DNA from: Strobilurus pachycystidiatus
Taxonomy: Eukaryota; Basidiomycota; Agaricomycetes; Agaricales; Physalacriaceae
DNA length: 64,000 bases
Reading direction: 5' to 3'
Assembly (NCBI GenBank): GCA_019915135.1
Contig: JAHLMK010000001.1
Location: 930,001 to 994,000 of the forward strand
Both the position numbers and the translations under genes were made by a program. Below are positions 34,848 to 44,835 of the stretch, piece by piece. How positions within the stretch are numbered: position 1 is the first letter of the stretch; each line of letters opens with the position of its first letter. Under the pieces are notes generated by a model. The model ran no database searches. It saw nothing but the letters and a program-made list of their open reading frames with translations, and had not been told where the DNA came from.

Positions 34848-35209
34848 GGTGAGGGCGAAAGCGGATGTGATAACAGCGACGCAGCTAGAAGAGTCTTTAA
34901 GCTGGTCCCCAAGGCGGTCAAAGACCTGGTGGCAGAATGACCCATTGTTCTTTCCCAGGGCTACAACAATTGTTATTCAAAGCGAGAGGTCTCAACAAAG
35001 CCGCCGAGTCAATGGAGTATGGCTATTTGGTCCATAGTCGCTCTTGATGTGGACTTCCGCGTACGATCTCTGTTTGATCCGTGCGCTTTGCATTGTCCAC
35101 TTACGTGTATTATATTGTGGCCCAAGCCACCCAGAGGCCATCCAATTTGTGGCAGTATAAAGGTCGACAGCATGATGAACTGACGCAAACTTCTTTCAAG
35201 AGCATCCCT

Positions 35210-35941
35210 ATGAACCTTATGAGCTATCTGGAACGGCCACGCCTTGACATGGACAACCAAAGATATGATCCCACCAAGCGCAAGGTTGGTACTTACCTCA
35301 TCTTCACTGTTCGGTGAATTGCTCCAGTCTTCATAATTTCCTCGTAGGCGCCGCATCCGATTATCTCCAGACTAGATCTTGAGTGTGACATAACCGATGC
35401 CAACTCCTTCTCGGATTCCGTCTTCACCATCGCTTCGAGTTTCGCGGAAATCTCATCCCCATCTACTCCCTCACCGTCGCTTGTTGAGTCCGCATTCACA
35501 TCAAACGGCGTGCAATCAGACCCCCCAAATCACCACACCCTCGAGGAGCTCATCAACATGAGACTTCGTGCCATGGAGAGACTTGATCACTTCGAGGACA
35601 TCCTGACTACGGAACTTGAAGTCTTTCGTCCAATGAGATTACACGACTTGGAAGGTCAGCGATATGATCCCACTCTCAAGCGGCGGGCGCCCGCCAGACC
35701 TGAGCCTGAGCCTGAGGTCCGTCTTTCTATCTTGTAGCTCCGTTCTTCATGCTAATTACATGCTTATGTGTACTTACAGGAATCTGAGGTTGACTCTAAA
35801 TCACTCGTCGAGATCGAGTTGTCCGAGGAGACACCTGCCGATTTATCACATCGTGAAACCGGAAGCCCCGAAAAGTCAATCGACGGAGCCTTCCTGAAGG
35901 ACAGACTTTGGGTCTATCTGAGTGGGCGCAAGCTTGCATGA
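35210..35941 (+). CDS. Orphan acidic protein with duplicated QRYDPT motif
   Basis: Three exons (35210-35284, 35348-35716, 35780-35941), all in phase 0, give 201 residues. The protein starts MNLMSYLERPRLDMDNQRYD. The motif QRYDPTKRKAP near residue 17 recurs as QRYDPTLKRRAP near residue 130, each preceded by a leucine-rich acidic stretch. Between them is a Ser/Pro-rich linker and a predicted helix (LEELINMRLRAMERLDHFED). The C-terminus is acidic and ends KDRLWVYLSGRKLA. It has no signal peptide, TM segment or recognised domain. Splice borders are good, which supports a real gene. A protein-interaction role is only a guess. Confidence 0.7.
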
Positions 35942-36027
35942 TGTTGTCTGCCTACCGAATACCTAGCTTGCCATACTTACTATTGAATGACTCGAAATGA
36001 GTATTTTGTATTTTCTTGCTTGTACAG

Positions 36028-37670
36028 TCAACCAGTCTTTGTTTTCAACTTCTTCCAAAACAGAACAAACAAAACAACGCCAATCCCAGCAATTGCGATC
36101 TCCAGGCCCGTGTAGATGGCCATACCAACTGTCAAACCGCTACCTCCCCAGATGGCGCCGGAAACCCTTCCAGTGTAATTGCTGTACTGAATGGCGAGGG
36201 ATGTGCGGCCATTCCATTCTTGTGGGAGTTGTTTACTGAGCAAACTGACGGTCACCGTGCTAGCGAGATTGAAGCCGAGTGCGACGAGCCACCAGCATGC
36301 GAACATGCTCCAATATGTGATGGAATTTGAGGCGAGCAGTGCGATAAAGACGAGAAGACCGGACAGCCCAAGTGACACGCCAATGAGAAGTATATGTCGG
36401 TCCTCTACGCGCCGGGCAAGAAACAGGTTGATGACCAAGAAGGGAAAGGTGGTTATCCCACCAAGAGCGATGAAGTTTCCGGCACCAAATGGCGAGAGTT
36501 GTAGTGCGCGTTCGCCGGCTGTGTAGACAGGTATGTTCGATTCCCAAGCACCTGGTTGCCGATGTCGGTGAGTGCTGGAATGGAAGCAGACCATTAGAAC
36601 GTACCCAGGATGAAGAAGCACGTCATGGCAAACCAGCACATGCAGACAATGACACCCCACTGAGCCGCTGACACCGTCCGGCGGTGAAAGGCGTCAGCGA
36701 GGGTGGTCTTCGATCCAAACCTATCAGAAGAAGTGTCCCCGGGTATCTCTTCTAGAGACTTCTCAATAGGAAGAGCGAGAGACTGGATGGCGAGCTTTGG
36801 CCGGCGACGGGGATGCTCATCGACGTCTTCGAACCATACGTAGACACAAACCCAGAAGACGATCCAGACCACGGCCATTATCCATCCAGGACTGGTATAG
36901 CCATTGAAAACCTCATTCGAAGTGCCTATTTTTGTCAGAAGCCCTCCAAAAAAAGGGCCAGCGCTCATACCGAAACCTAAAAGGAGATGTCTTAGATACG
37001 GACATCAAAGGCAACGATAACACGGTACCTTGGCCAAGAACAAGACAGCCTGCCAAGGTGGTACGCTGGCGAATACCCACTATTCGCCCATCGGAGCAGT
37101 ACCGTTTGCAGTACATCCACCTACAATGGTCGAGGCGTCGATCAACGTTCAAGAGGACTGCGGCGATTGTACGTACATAGAAAAAGAAAGTCCGCTGACA
37201 ACCCGGCCGATGAGAATGAGATACAAGAACTTCGCCTTGTAGGCGAGGGCATACAGGACATGACCGACAATCGACGCGCCACAGCTGACGTGAAGAGGTA
37301 GTTTATATTGACCTGGGACAGCAGCGAAGTGAGTACGTTAGGAGTACGGAGGGTGCAAGTTGCATTACCATGGTCGAATTTCATCATGGGGAGAAGAGCG
37401 AGTCCGGAAAAAACAGTGGGAATGCCAATGATTATGCCAGAGAAGGTAGAGTTGCCTCCGAGATGCTGTGCATATTCGTTCGACGACGAGATGATGATGA
37501 AAAACGATATCTATGAGATGATCAGTCCAAGCGTTCTTGATGCGCGAGTGAAATGAAAAACACACCTGTAGCAATAAGTTCGCCGTTAGTATGATTATCA
37601 TAGACGCGGTTTTCGGGAGCTTGAATTCCTCGTCATAGTGAGGAGTTGGATGTGCAATGAGCGCAAACAT
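36028..37670 (-). CDS. MFS transporter, MFSD8/CLN7-like
   Basis: Six minus-strand exons start with MFALIAHPTPHYDEEFKLPK and continue through membrane segments FFIIISSSNEYAQ, TFSGIIIGIPTVFSGLALLP, VGHVLYALAYKAKFLYLILI and GRVVSGLSFSM. After these come AGPFFGGLLTKIG, WIMAVVWIVFWVCVYVWF, a long cytosolic loop (ALPIEKSLEEIPGD), then six more helices ending GIGVVLFVLFWKKLKTKTG. The loop between two six-helix halves and the GRVVSGL motif fit the major facilitator superfamily; the arrangement resembles lysosomal/vacuolar MFSD8 proteins. Junctions are in frame (SFSM|WMYCKR uses donor GTACGT). Substrate and exact organelle are not shown by the sequence. Confidence 0.82.
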
Positions 37671-38680
37671 TCAGAGGAAGACAGCTGGTGGCGAGGCACA
37701 TGCGAAATATAAGTACAGAGAGGGATGCCGTGATTACGGTGCCCTGAGGCTGAAGCTGAGAGCATGATCTTCCATCCCAGAACTAGAAAGACTGATTCCA
37801 GTTAACAATAGGATTTTCAATGCTGCCTGGAGTAGAGGAAGGAGGCCAGGCTATCGTGCAATCAAGAGGTCGGGCCGGTGTCCGAGTCTGCCAACCCGGC
37901 ATCCGCCGACACAATCAGGGCCATGGCCGATTATCAATCGCGGCCTGTCCCGCCGGACGACTGCCAGACGTCTGATTCTGCTTTCTGACCATGACCATCA
38001 TTCTGCTTAACTTCAGAACATGAAGACGACCTCTCATTTGCTTCGAGCAGACCGAAATGTCTGTCACAGAACCATATAGGAAGAATTCTCCTTTGGCATG
38101 CCTTGGACAAGCTTGGATACCACAAACCGGGGCTCGCCTCATGTACTCATTTTCCAAAGCTTGACCACACACCTCTCGACAGGCTTCATCGTGAATAAAC
38201 GTGAGGCTTCGGCTACTACTGGAAATGACATCCCTGCGACAACCGTCCGCGGATCATCCTGTTTCAATGGTCGAGTTCAACTTCGGTCACGTCAAGCGAC
38301 AGACGTTGATTGCCCTGCATCGCTCCAACGGTCTGAAGGTGCACTCGCGATGTGTCTCTGAAATTTCTTGAGAGGTACTATCCTTGATTGCCCTTAATCC
38401 GTGTGGCTGTCTTTCTAACTACTCTTATAAAGTTTGTCTGGCGTTTATTGCGACACCTCTATGAGTTTACATGATATTCAATGCTTTCCCGAGTCCTGAC
38501 TGACCTCCGAGGGCTTCCGCTGGACTTCGCGATACTCACCTGGGTTTTCCACTGTCCGTCGAGGCAAGTCCCAAGGTCCAGACACCGCGGTAGATCAAAA
38601 CAGACTCGCATGCGCGCGTAAGGAGCACGAACCCACTGAGCGTATAAAAGGCGTGCGGATACATCGTTGTCTGACAAGTC
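37671..38680. other. Divergent promoter region of the MFS and D-amino-acid oxidase genes
   Basis: About 1 kb without a credible gene. It ends with a TATA box (38643) for the oxidase. Confidence 0.5.
38643..38650 (+). promoter_or_regulatory. TATA box of the D-amino-acid oxidase gene
   Basis: TATAAAAG lies 31-38 bp upstream of the ATG at 38681. Confidence 0.65.
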
Positions 38681-40333
38681 ATGTCTCTTTCATATGCTCC
38701 CAACTTCTTCCTATCTCGCGTCGGCGATGATCTTGTTCTGCACAGAGGTCAACCGCGGAGTACAGTTAGCGGTGTCAACAGGAAGCGGGTTCTTGTTATT
38801 GGTGGCGGCGTTACAGGCTTTACCGTATACCTCCCATTCTATCCACCGAGGCTTATTGATGCAACTCTGCTTCTCTCAGACTGCATGGGCACTCTTGGAT
38901 GCCGGTTACGATGTTAGCGTTGTAGCCGAGCGCTGGGCCGACCCTCAGAATCGTATTACTTCTCAAATCGCCGGAGCGTTGTATGTCTGCAGAAGTTTTC
39001 GTTCTTGGCTGGGAACTCAGCGTGATTTAGATGGGAATGGCCTCCAGCAGTTTGTGGGAAGCACACGGATGTGCGTCTAAATTAACTGCGGCGGCGGAAG
39101 TTTTTAGCTCATACAGTACTATCCTACAGGTCGTCTCCCTCCAAAACTCTAAACGATGGTGCTTGACATCGTATCGCATTTTCGACAAACTTCAGCAGAT
39201 GATGCCTTCCGACGATTACTTTAGCCACGGCGTACGTATGCGCATGGCCAATTTCTTCTTCAACAAGGTACTGGAAGACATGCCTGACCGGGGACAGCTC
39301 GACAAATGGCTCGAGATTTCTTCGCAGAATGACGTGCGTTTGATTTGGGTCCTGTTCTACTCGATCTGAACAAGCTTTGGCTTTAGATTCGTAGCGTTAA
39401 ACGCGATCCCAGAATCATAACCGCTCATGCAGTCAATCAAAAGGCCGGCGTTGTTGACTCATATCAACACCTCGCGCCTGTGATCGACACCGATGTCTAC
39501 ATGAATTGGCTCCGGTTTGTGTTACAGTGCAAAGGAGCAAACATGTTCACCAAGAGGATTGACGGCGACCTCCTACACCAAGAAGAAGCCCTGCTCTCAG
39601 AGTACGGCGCCGATATCATAGTCAATGCCACTGGTCTCTCTGGACTCGAGCTAGCCGGTGATGAATCAGTCTACCCCCTTCGCGGCGCGTTGATTCGCGT
39701 TGTGAATGATGGTACAATGTTTCCCCAGGTTACCGAAGCACTAGCCGTGACCCATGACGACTCGCGTGGAGAAGACGAAGACATCGTGTTCATCGTACCC
39801 CGCAATGATACGACTCTTATTCTCGGTGGTTCGTTGCCCACCCAGATCCTTCGTACGCGTCGCCGACGACTGACATACCCTAGGTCTCGCACAGCCCCAC
39901 CGGTATGAACTCGATCTTACTTTGGACAGTCCAGAAATCAAGCGGATGAGGAAGCGCTGTAACAACTTTGTTCCAGGTTTGGAGAATGCGAAGTACGATC
40001 CTGATGCCCCGCTTGTTCAAGGACTACGTCCGTTCAGAGGAACAAATGTCAGGGTGGAACGCGAATTAAGGACAAGGAAGGACGGGTCGATGAGTCGCAT
40101 CGTTCACTCTTATGGTCAAGGAGGTGCCGGCTTCTCTCTTTCCTTCGGATGCGCCAATGACGTGGGTTTGGCTATACGGGTCTCACATGTTGCAGTCGCT
40201 AATTCCTTTACTACAGGTACTGTACCTAATTGACGAACTAGAGAAGAATATAGAACCCTCCAAGATGACCATTGATAACTGGAACATCCATCGCAGGAAA
40301 ATGTACGAGGGTATCTATCAGTCGCACCTCTAG
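38681..40333 (+). CDS. D-amino-acid oxidase, peroxisomal
   Basis: Seven exons encode an FAD-dependent oxidase. The dinucleotide-binding motif is RVLVIGGGVTGFT near residue 44. Family signatures follow: AGALWEWPPAVCGKHTD, SKRWCLTSYRIFDKL, GADIIVNATGLSGLELAGD, YPLRGALIRV, GLRPFRGTNVRVE, then HSYGQGGAGFSLSFGCAND, the conserved C-terminal active-site/FAD segment. The last three residues are SHL, a variant of the type-1 peroxisomal signal SKL, in line with the peroxisomal site of this enzyme. It should oxidise D-amino acids to keto acids with H2O2. The in-frame exon set (for example HTD|VVSLQNSKRW, donor GTGCGT) shows no lesion. Confidence 0.92.
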
Positions 40334-41172
40334 TAGTCCTTATTTTTGGGGTCGTTGTAGTTGTGCCCTGGTGCGCCACCGATGTCTTTCGTGATACTCT
40401 TTGGTAGAGGTTTTCTTGGGGTCTGTATGGCATCGAACTACGCTGTTTATTTATGTGTAGAGCCTACATAGAGTCGGTCTTTTACATATGTTGATATCAT
40501 GATAAGTTACGGTATAAAGTTGATTGGAGTTAAGGCGTGCACTGGCAGCTTCTAGTCCTCGGGTTTGCTACCTATGATCCGAGTTCGGGCTCTTTCCAGC
40601 CAACCAGGGTAGAATGAGTAGTAGAACGCCGGAGCCGTATGCAGTTGAAAGAAGTCTTTGTCTCAGTCTGTGTGCAACAGGCAGGCGGGCACACTTTGAT
40701 GCTACCGACACGACTCCGACACGCTGACTCTGATGCCCACTCGGATGTGACATGTCTAAGTATTTCGGCCGCTCCTGCCGCCAAGGTCCATCATTTTGTG
40801 CCACCAGCCGTCCTAGAATCGTACACAACGCTCTATGTGCGAGCATCATGTACTGATAGCGCGAGTATAGTATGTCACTGCTCACGTTCCTCTATAGGTA
40901 ACTCCAGCAACTCTCCGAAACAGCTCCAGCCTGTTACTGCACAATAGGAGAAATATTCCATCTTAATGATAAACCTCTATAAGTTACGAGTAGATAGAAG
41001 TTCTGATATTGAATGGACCATATAATGATTATGCAAGATCAGACGAAGCCCTTGGAAGTTGGCCGAAGTCTTGACGCCACAAGTGTCACATGATTATGGT
41101 TTGTTTGCGAGGTTAGGGTTCGACTCGACTTTTCCTCAGCCCGTCACCTCGATCGCTCTGTATAGCGTTCAT
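40334..41172. other. Intergenic region upstream of the Rap1-like gene
   Basis: About 840 bp. Short frames exist on both strands but show no domain. A GGTTCGACTC stretch near 41117 resembles a tRNA B box, but no cloverleaf can be drawn around it. Confidence 0.5.
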
Positions 41173-43447
41173 ATGCCATCTGCGTCCGCCTCTAACGAAG
41201 GTGGAAATGGGCTCTTTGTCAACGAAGATGGCTCGCCCTGTCGATTCTGTCTACACGAAAACATCGCGTTATCCGGCACTCGTCGCGCTCTGAAGCGGAA
41301 GATTGAGGTACGCTGAACTCTCTCAATAAAAGTGACTGACTGACAGATCTTACAGTCGAATGGCGGGAAAGTTGTAGATGAGGCCGAGGAGGCAGACTGT
41401 CTCCTGTACGATCCCAAGAAAGTATCGAATCCTAGACTCTTCGAAAAGGGCCACGGACTACACTCGCAACGCGAAATGCGCGACTTGTGGGTCATACCAG
41501 CCAGCAACGTCAAGCATTGGATAGAAAGGCGACATTTCAAGTTGGAACCGCCTGAGAAACAGGCCATGCCAGGCCGGCCTCCCGGTCGGTATGTACAGCT
41601 CGCCTCGCCATCTCATCTTCACTGACTGCAGCCAAGGGTGAGGGTGGAGTTCACCCAAGAGGACAGGGAGCATCTGGCACAATACCTCGCCGCAAGTCGA
41701 CGCGATCGCGGAGACGGTGGTTTGCTAGGCGACAATCTGTACAGGGAACTCGTCCTATACAGAAACGACCTTCCAGAGGAATATGCTTGGACCGCCCGAC
41801 ATCCTTGGTCGTCGTGGAAGGAGCATTACAAGAAGAATCGGCAAGTGATGGACGCTTTAATCGAGAAGTACATTGAAGAGCACGGTCCCAACCACGATCG
41901 CCACGATTATCATCGCACTCGGAGAGCTGCAGTACGCGTCAAACAGCAGGACGGTGACAAAGAAGAGGAAGAGGAGGAAGACGACGACGACGACGAAGAA
42001 GAAGAAGAAGACGATGAAGAGGAAGGAGCCTCGCGCCAGAAGGGGAAGGATCGCGTCGGGCAAAGGGCGCGCGCAAGTCGAAAGGGCAAGGAAAAGGCTG
42101 CGGCCGAGGCGGAAGGCGAGGAAGAAGAAGAGCAAGATGATGATGATAATCAGTGGGTTGGTCCTTCTCGTCTTTTATATCGTTATAACTATGTCCACCA
42201 GACCTCCACACCAATCACCTCCCCGACAACTATCCAGCGACAATGCCGAAGCTGGCCCATCGGGTACTCAGAACACAAAGCGTCGGCACTCTGCACCAGG
42301 AAAGTTCACCCAAGCTAGTACTCCCGTCGCTTCACCCAGATCGTCAGCAGACAAATCTCCTCCACGCGAACTCTCGCCTTTCAACCCTCCCTCCCCTGCG
42401 CATGTCAATTTCAGTGACGATCCGCAGTCTTCGGCGGAACACCGAGAGCGCTCCCAATCGTTTGCAGATCCCAGCCCGGGCATCATTGATTTAGACCTTG
42501 AGCCCATAGCTGGTGACGAGCAGGAGGACCATGCTGGACCCATGCCAATGGAGGTTGAGGTGGAGCCGGAGCCGGAACCAGAACAAGAACAAGAACCAGA
42601 ACCTCTGCCGCCTCCTCGCCCCAAGCCAAGAGGAAAACGCAGACAGCCTGTTGTCGCTGTCGAGGCTCCGTATCGTAACACCCGTGCAAGGAGTCGCAGT
42701 GTTGATCCGGACACCCTCTTGCAACAACAGAAAGGACAGAGACAGAACGAGGTCCCCTCTGAGCATCTCCAACCCGTCGAGGAGCACAGCGTTGCTGAAG
42801 AGTCAGATGAACAGGATGTCGAGAACCTTCTCATGTCGATGGACAACAACATCTCTACTGCCTCCGTCCCAGTTCAAGAGCTCGAAGACAGCGAACGAGA
42901 AGATAGCGAAAGAGAAGACAGCGTTGGCCCCCAGTTGGGTAACACTTCAATGGAGGAAGACGACGAGCAAACTCAGGAAGCCCTGGGATACGGCGGTCTC
43001 TTCACGCAGGACACCGAGGCGAATCTCGAAGAGTCTCTAGCGGAAGCCCAGGAACTCATAGCATCGAGAAGGCGAGCTTCAGCTGTTGTCGAGCGCCCTC
43101 GTAGGTACACAGCTCCAGCTGTACTCCCCGAAATATTCACGCAAGACACCGAGGCGGATCTTGAGCACACTCTCACAGAAGCCCAGGCGCTCATAGAGTC
43201 GAGACGGACACCTTTACCTGTTGTCGGGCGCGCTACAAGAGACACTCCTCCCGTCACGCCCCGACGACGGAGACGGGAGTCAAGTGATTCGTCCGATAGG
43301 ATTCCCTACCCGAATACTGGTGCAGGTAGACGGGTTCGCCAACGGCTGGAGAAAGAGAAGGCGACAGAGTATGTTCCCCCTTCTGGCACAAGGGCTGCTC
43401 TAGTTCTATCCGCCAAGGCTTCCAGTCGAAAGAGACAACGTCGATGA
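41173..43447 (+). CDS. RAP1: Rap1-like telomere protein (BRCT + Myb)
   Basis: Four exons (41173-41307, 41347-41588, 41637-42152, 42202-43447) give 712 residues. Residues about 10-110 look like the Rap1 BRCT domain (LFVNEDGSPCRFCLHENI, NGGKVVDEAEEADCLLYDP, RDLWVIPASNVKHWIERR). Then comes the Rap1-type Myb domain: FTQEDREHLAQYLAASRRD, GDNLYRELVLYRNDLPEE and HPWSSWKEHYKKNRQVMDAL. A long acidic tract and a disordered, charged region follow. Near the C-terminus an approximately 44-residue unit occurs twice (FTQDTEANLEESLAEAQELI / FTQDTEADLEHTLTEAQALI). A clear C-terminal RCT fold was not recognised. The protein is expected in the nucleus at telomeres as part of a shelterin-like complex. The exon 3 acceptor (CCAAG) is inferred from frame. 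Confidence 0.87.
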
Positions 43448-43769
43448 GTGATGGTACATATCTATTTATATCATTACGCATAATTTTAGGCTTCCAATTC
43501 ATACTTAGGGAGGACGTGTTACCTCGGCTATGTATAACAATGGGAGGTACTATGGTCCTGGATGGCATCTAGATCCTCTGCTGGTCAGTGGTGACGGTGA
43601 ATATTGACGCGTGGGAACTTGCTAAACACAACCTGAACACCACTGAACACCACGACGAATGCGTTACTGCAGTGTTACGCGGACTCGACATCATCATGAA
43701 GGAGCAATGTGATCTCAAGTTAAGCTACAAACAGTGTAGGCGGACTTTCAACGTTCTCAATGATAAAGC
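43448..43769. other. Short intergenic spacer
   Basis: About 320 bp with no recognised signal. Confidence 0.5.
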
Positions 43770-44324
43770 ATGGCATCTTCCGAATCAGCTTGCAAGCCCA
43801 CATCGATGTCGACCGTCAAAAAGACCGCCGACCAATCCAAGTACCCTCTCGTCGTCGGGCAGTACGAAATTACCGGCCATCACCGGCGTACAGAGCACTG
43901 GTGCCTCATGGTACTCATTTCTGGCAGCACATACCACACCTACGAATTGCGCGGCAATCAGGACACATTCACATACGTGCACGACGTCGAGCCGGTGCGC
44001 AAGCCGTCGATCGCGTCGATGGCATACCGCGGCGGATGCCACATCGGAGATATCCCGTCTGCAGAAGACGCGTTGCAGTGGCTGGACGAGCAGCTGAAGC
44101 TGCTCCCGGTGACCAAGTGGGACCTTGATTGGGACTGCCAAGACTGGGTCATCGAGGCTATGAGGGCGCTCAAGCAGGACCATGAAGGGGTGATATTTAG
44201 CCAAGTGAATGCGAGATACCTCAGGAAGGAGCTCGCCGAGGACATGGAGAGGTGGGAACAAGGAGATGACACGGTTGACGAAAGATTGTTTTCGGGGGAA
44301 CCACGGGTTCCGGCAGATGAATAG
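43770..44324 (+). CDS. Hypothetical protein, possibly papain-like fold
   Basis: An intronless frame of 184 residues starts MASSESACKPTSMSTVKK. The conserved-looking core is YPLVVGQYEITGHHRRTEHW, a beta-rich stretch (LISGSTYHTYELRG), then WDLDWDCQDWVIEAMRAL, and an acidic, helical C-terminus. A histidine before a cysteine in DCQ-W recalls the permuted NlpC/LRAT arrangement (HW... and NCEHFV), so a cysteine-hydrolase-like fold is possible. This is inference from spacing only. The start at 43770 is preferred because no upstream exon was found. No signal peptide or TM segment is visible. Confidence 0.65.
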   Translation: MASSESACKPTSMSTVKKTADQSKYPLVVGQYEITGHHRRTEHWCLMVLISGSTYHTYELRGNQDTFTYVHDVEPVRKPSIASMAYRGGCHIGDIPSAEDALQWLDEQLKLLPVTKWDLDWDCQDWVIEAMRALKQDHEGVIFSQVNARYLRKELAEDMERWEQGDDTVDERLFSGEPRVPADE

Positions 44325-44835
44325 CACTTGTTCAATCATTGGCACTATTTAGGATACATGCTCGTAATCTGTCTCATTCCTCCTTCCAATAAGCTAGTTC
44401 GGCCAATTCGACGTTGTGGGATGACCATGCAAGCAATTAGTACTGACGCGCCAGTGCGCATACTATGTAGCCTCGCTCCAGGAAGAGGCACCGAATCCGA
44501 TAACAGCAACTCTTTGGGTGCCTCAATGCAGTCTATGCTGGGAAAAGTCTGAGTGTGGCGCGAATTATCATCTTCACCTCATACTGTATGATATTCTGTG
44601 CAATGATTGGTGCATGACCGGCGAGAGACCGCGTTCAATTGTGTGGTGTTGGGGCATGTTGTCCTTCGGCCCTCACCTCCTCCTACATGTAGCGCGTTTT
44701 GACCGCACGTACTTTACATTCATCGTATCATCAATGCACGACATGGACTTCGGCGGGTGTTCGGCGGCGATACGTATTGAACAGAAGAAGATGCGAACGG
44801 CACGGAGGAATTTCCTGCCTTCCTTCCTTCACCCA
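44325..44835. other. Intergenic region before the monooxygenase
   Basis: About 510 bp; only short unconvincing frames were seen. Confidence 0.5.

Noticed and set aside
41105..41125. GGTTCGACTC resembling a tRNA B box
   Set aside because: No T-stem pairing or acceptor stem could be formed around it.
41857..42135. Antisense frame rich in Phe and Val that looks like a membrane protein
   Set aside because: It is the reverse complement of the acidic GAA/GAC tract in the Rap1-like gene.
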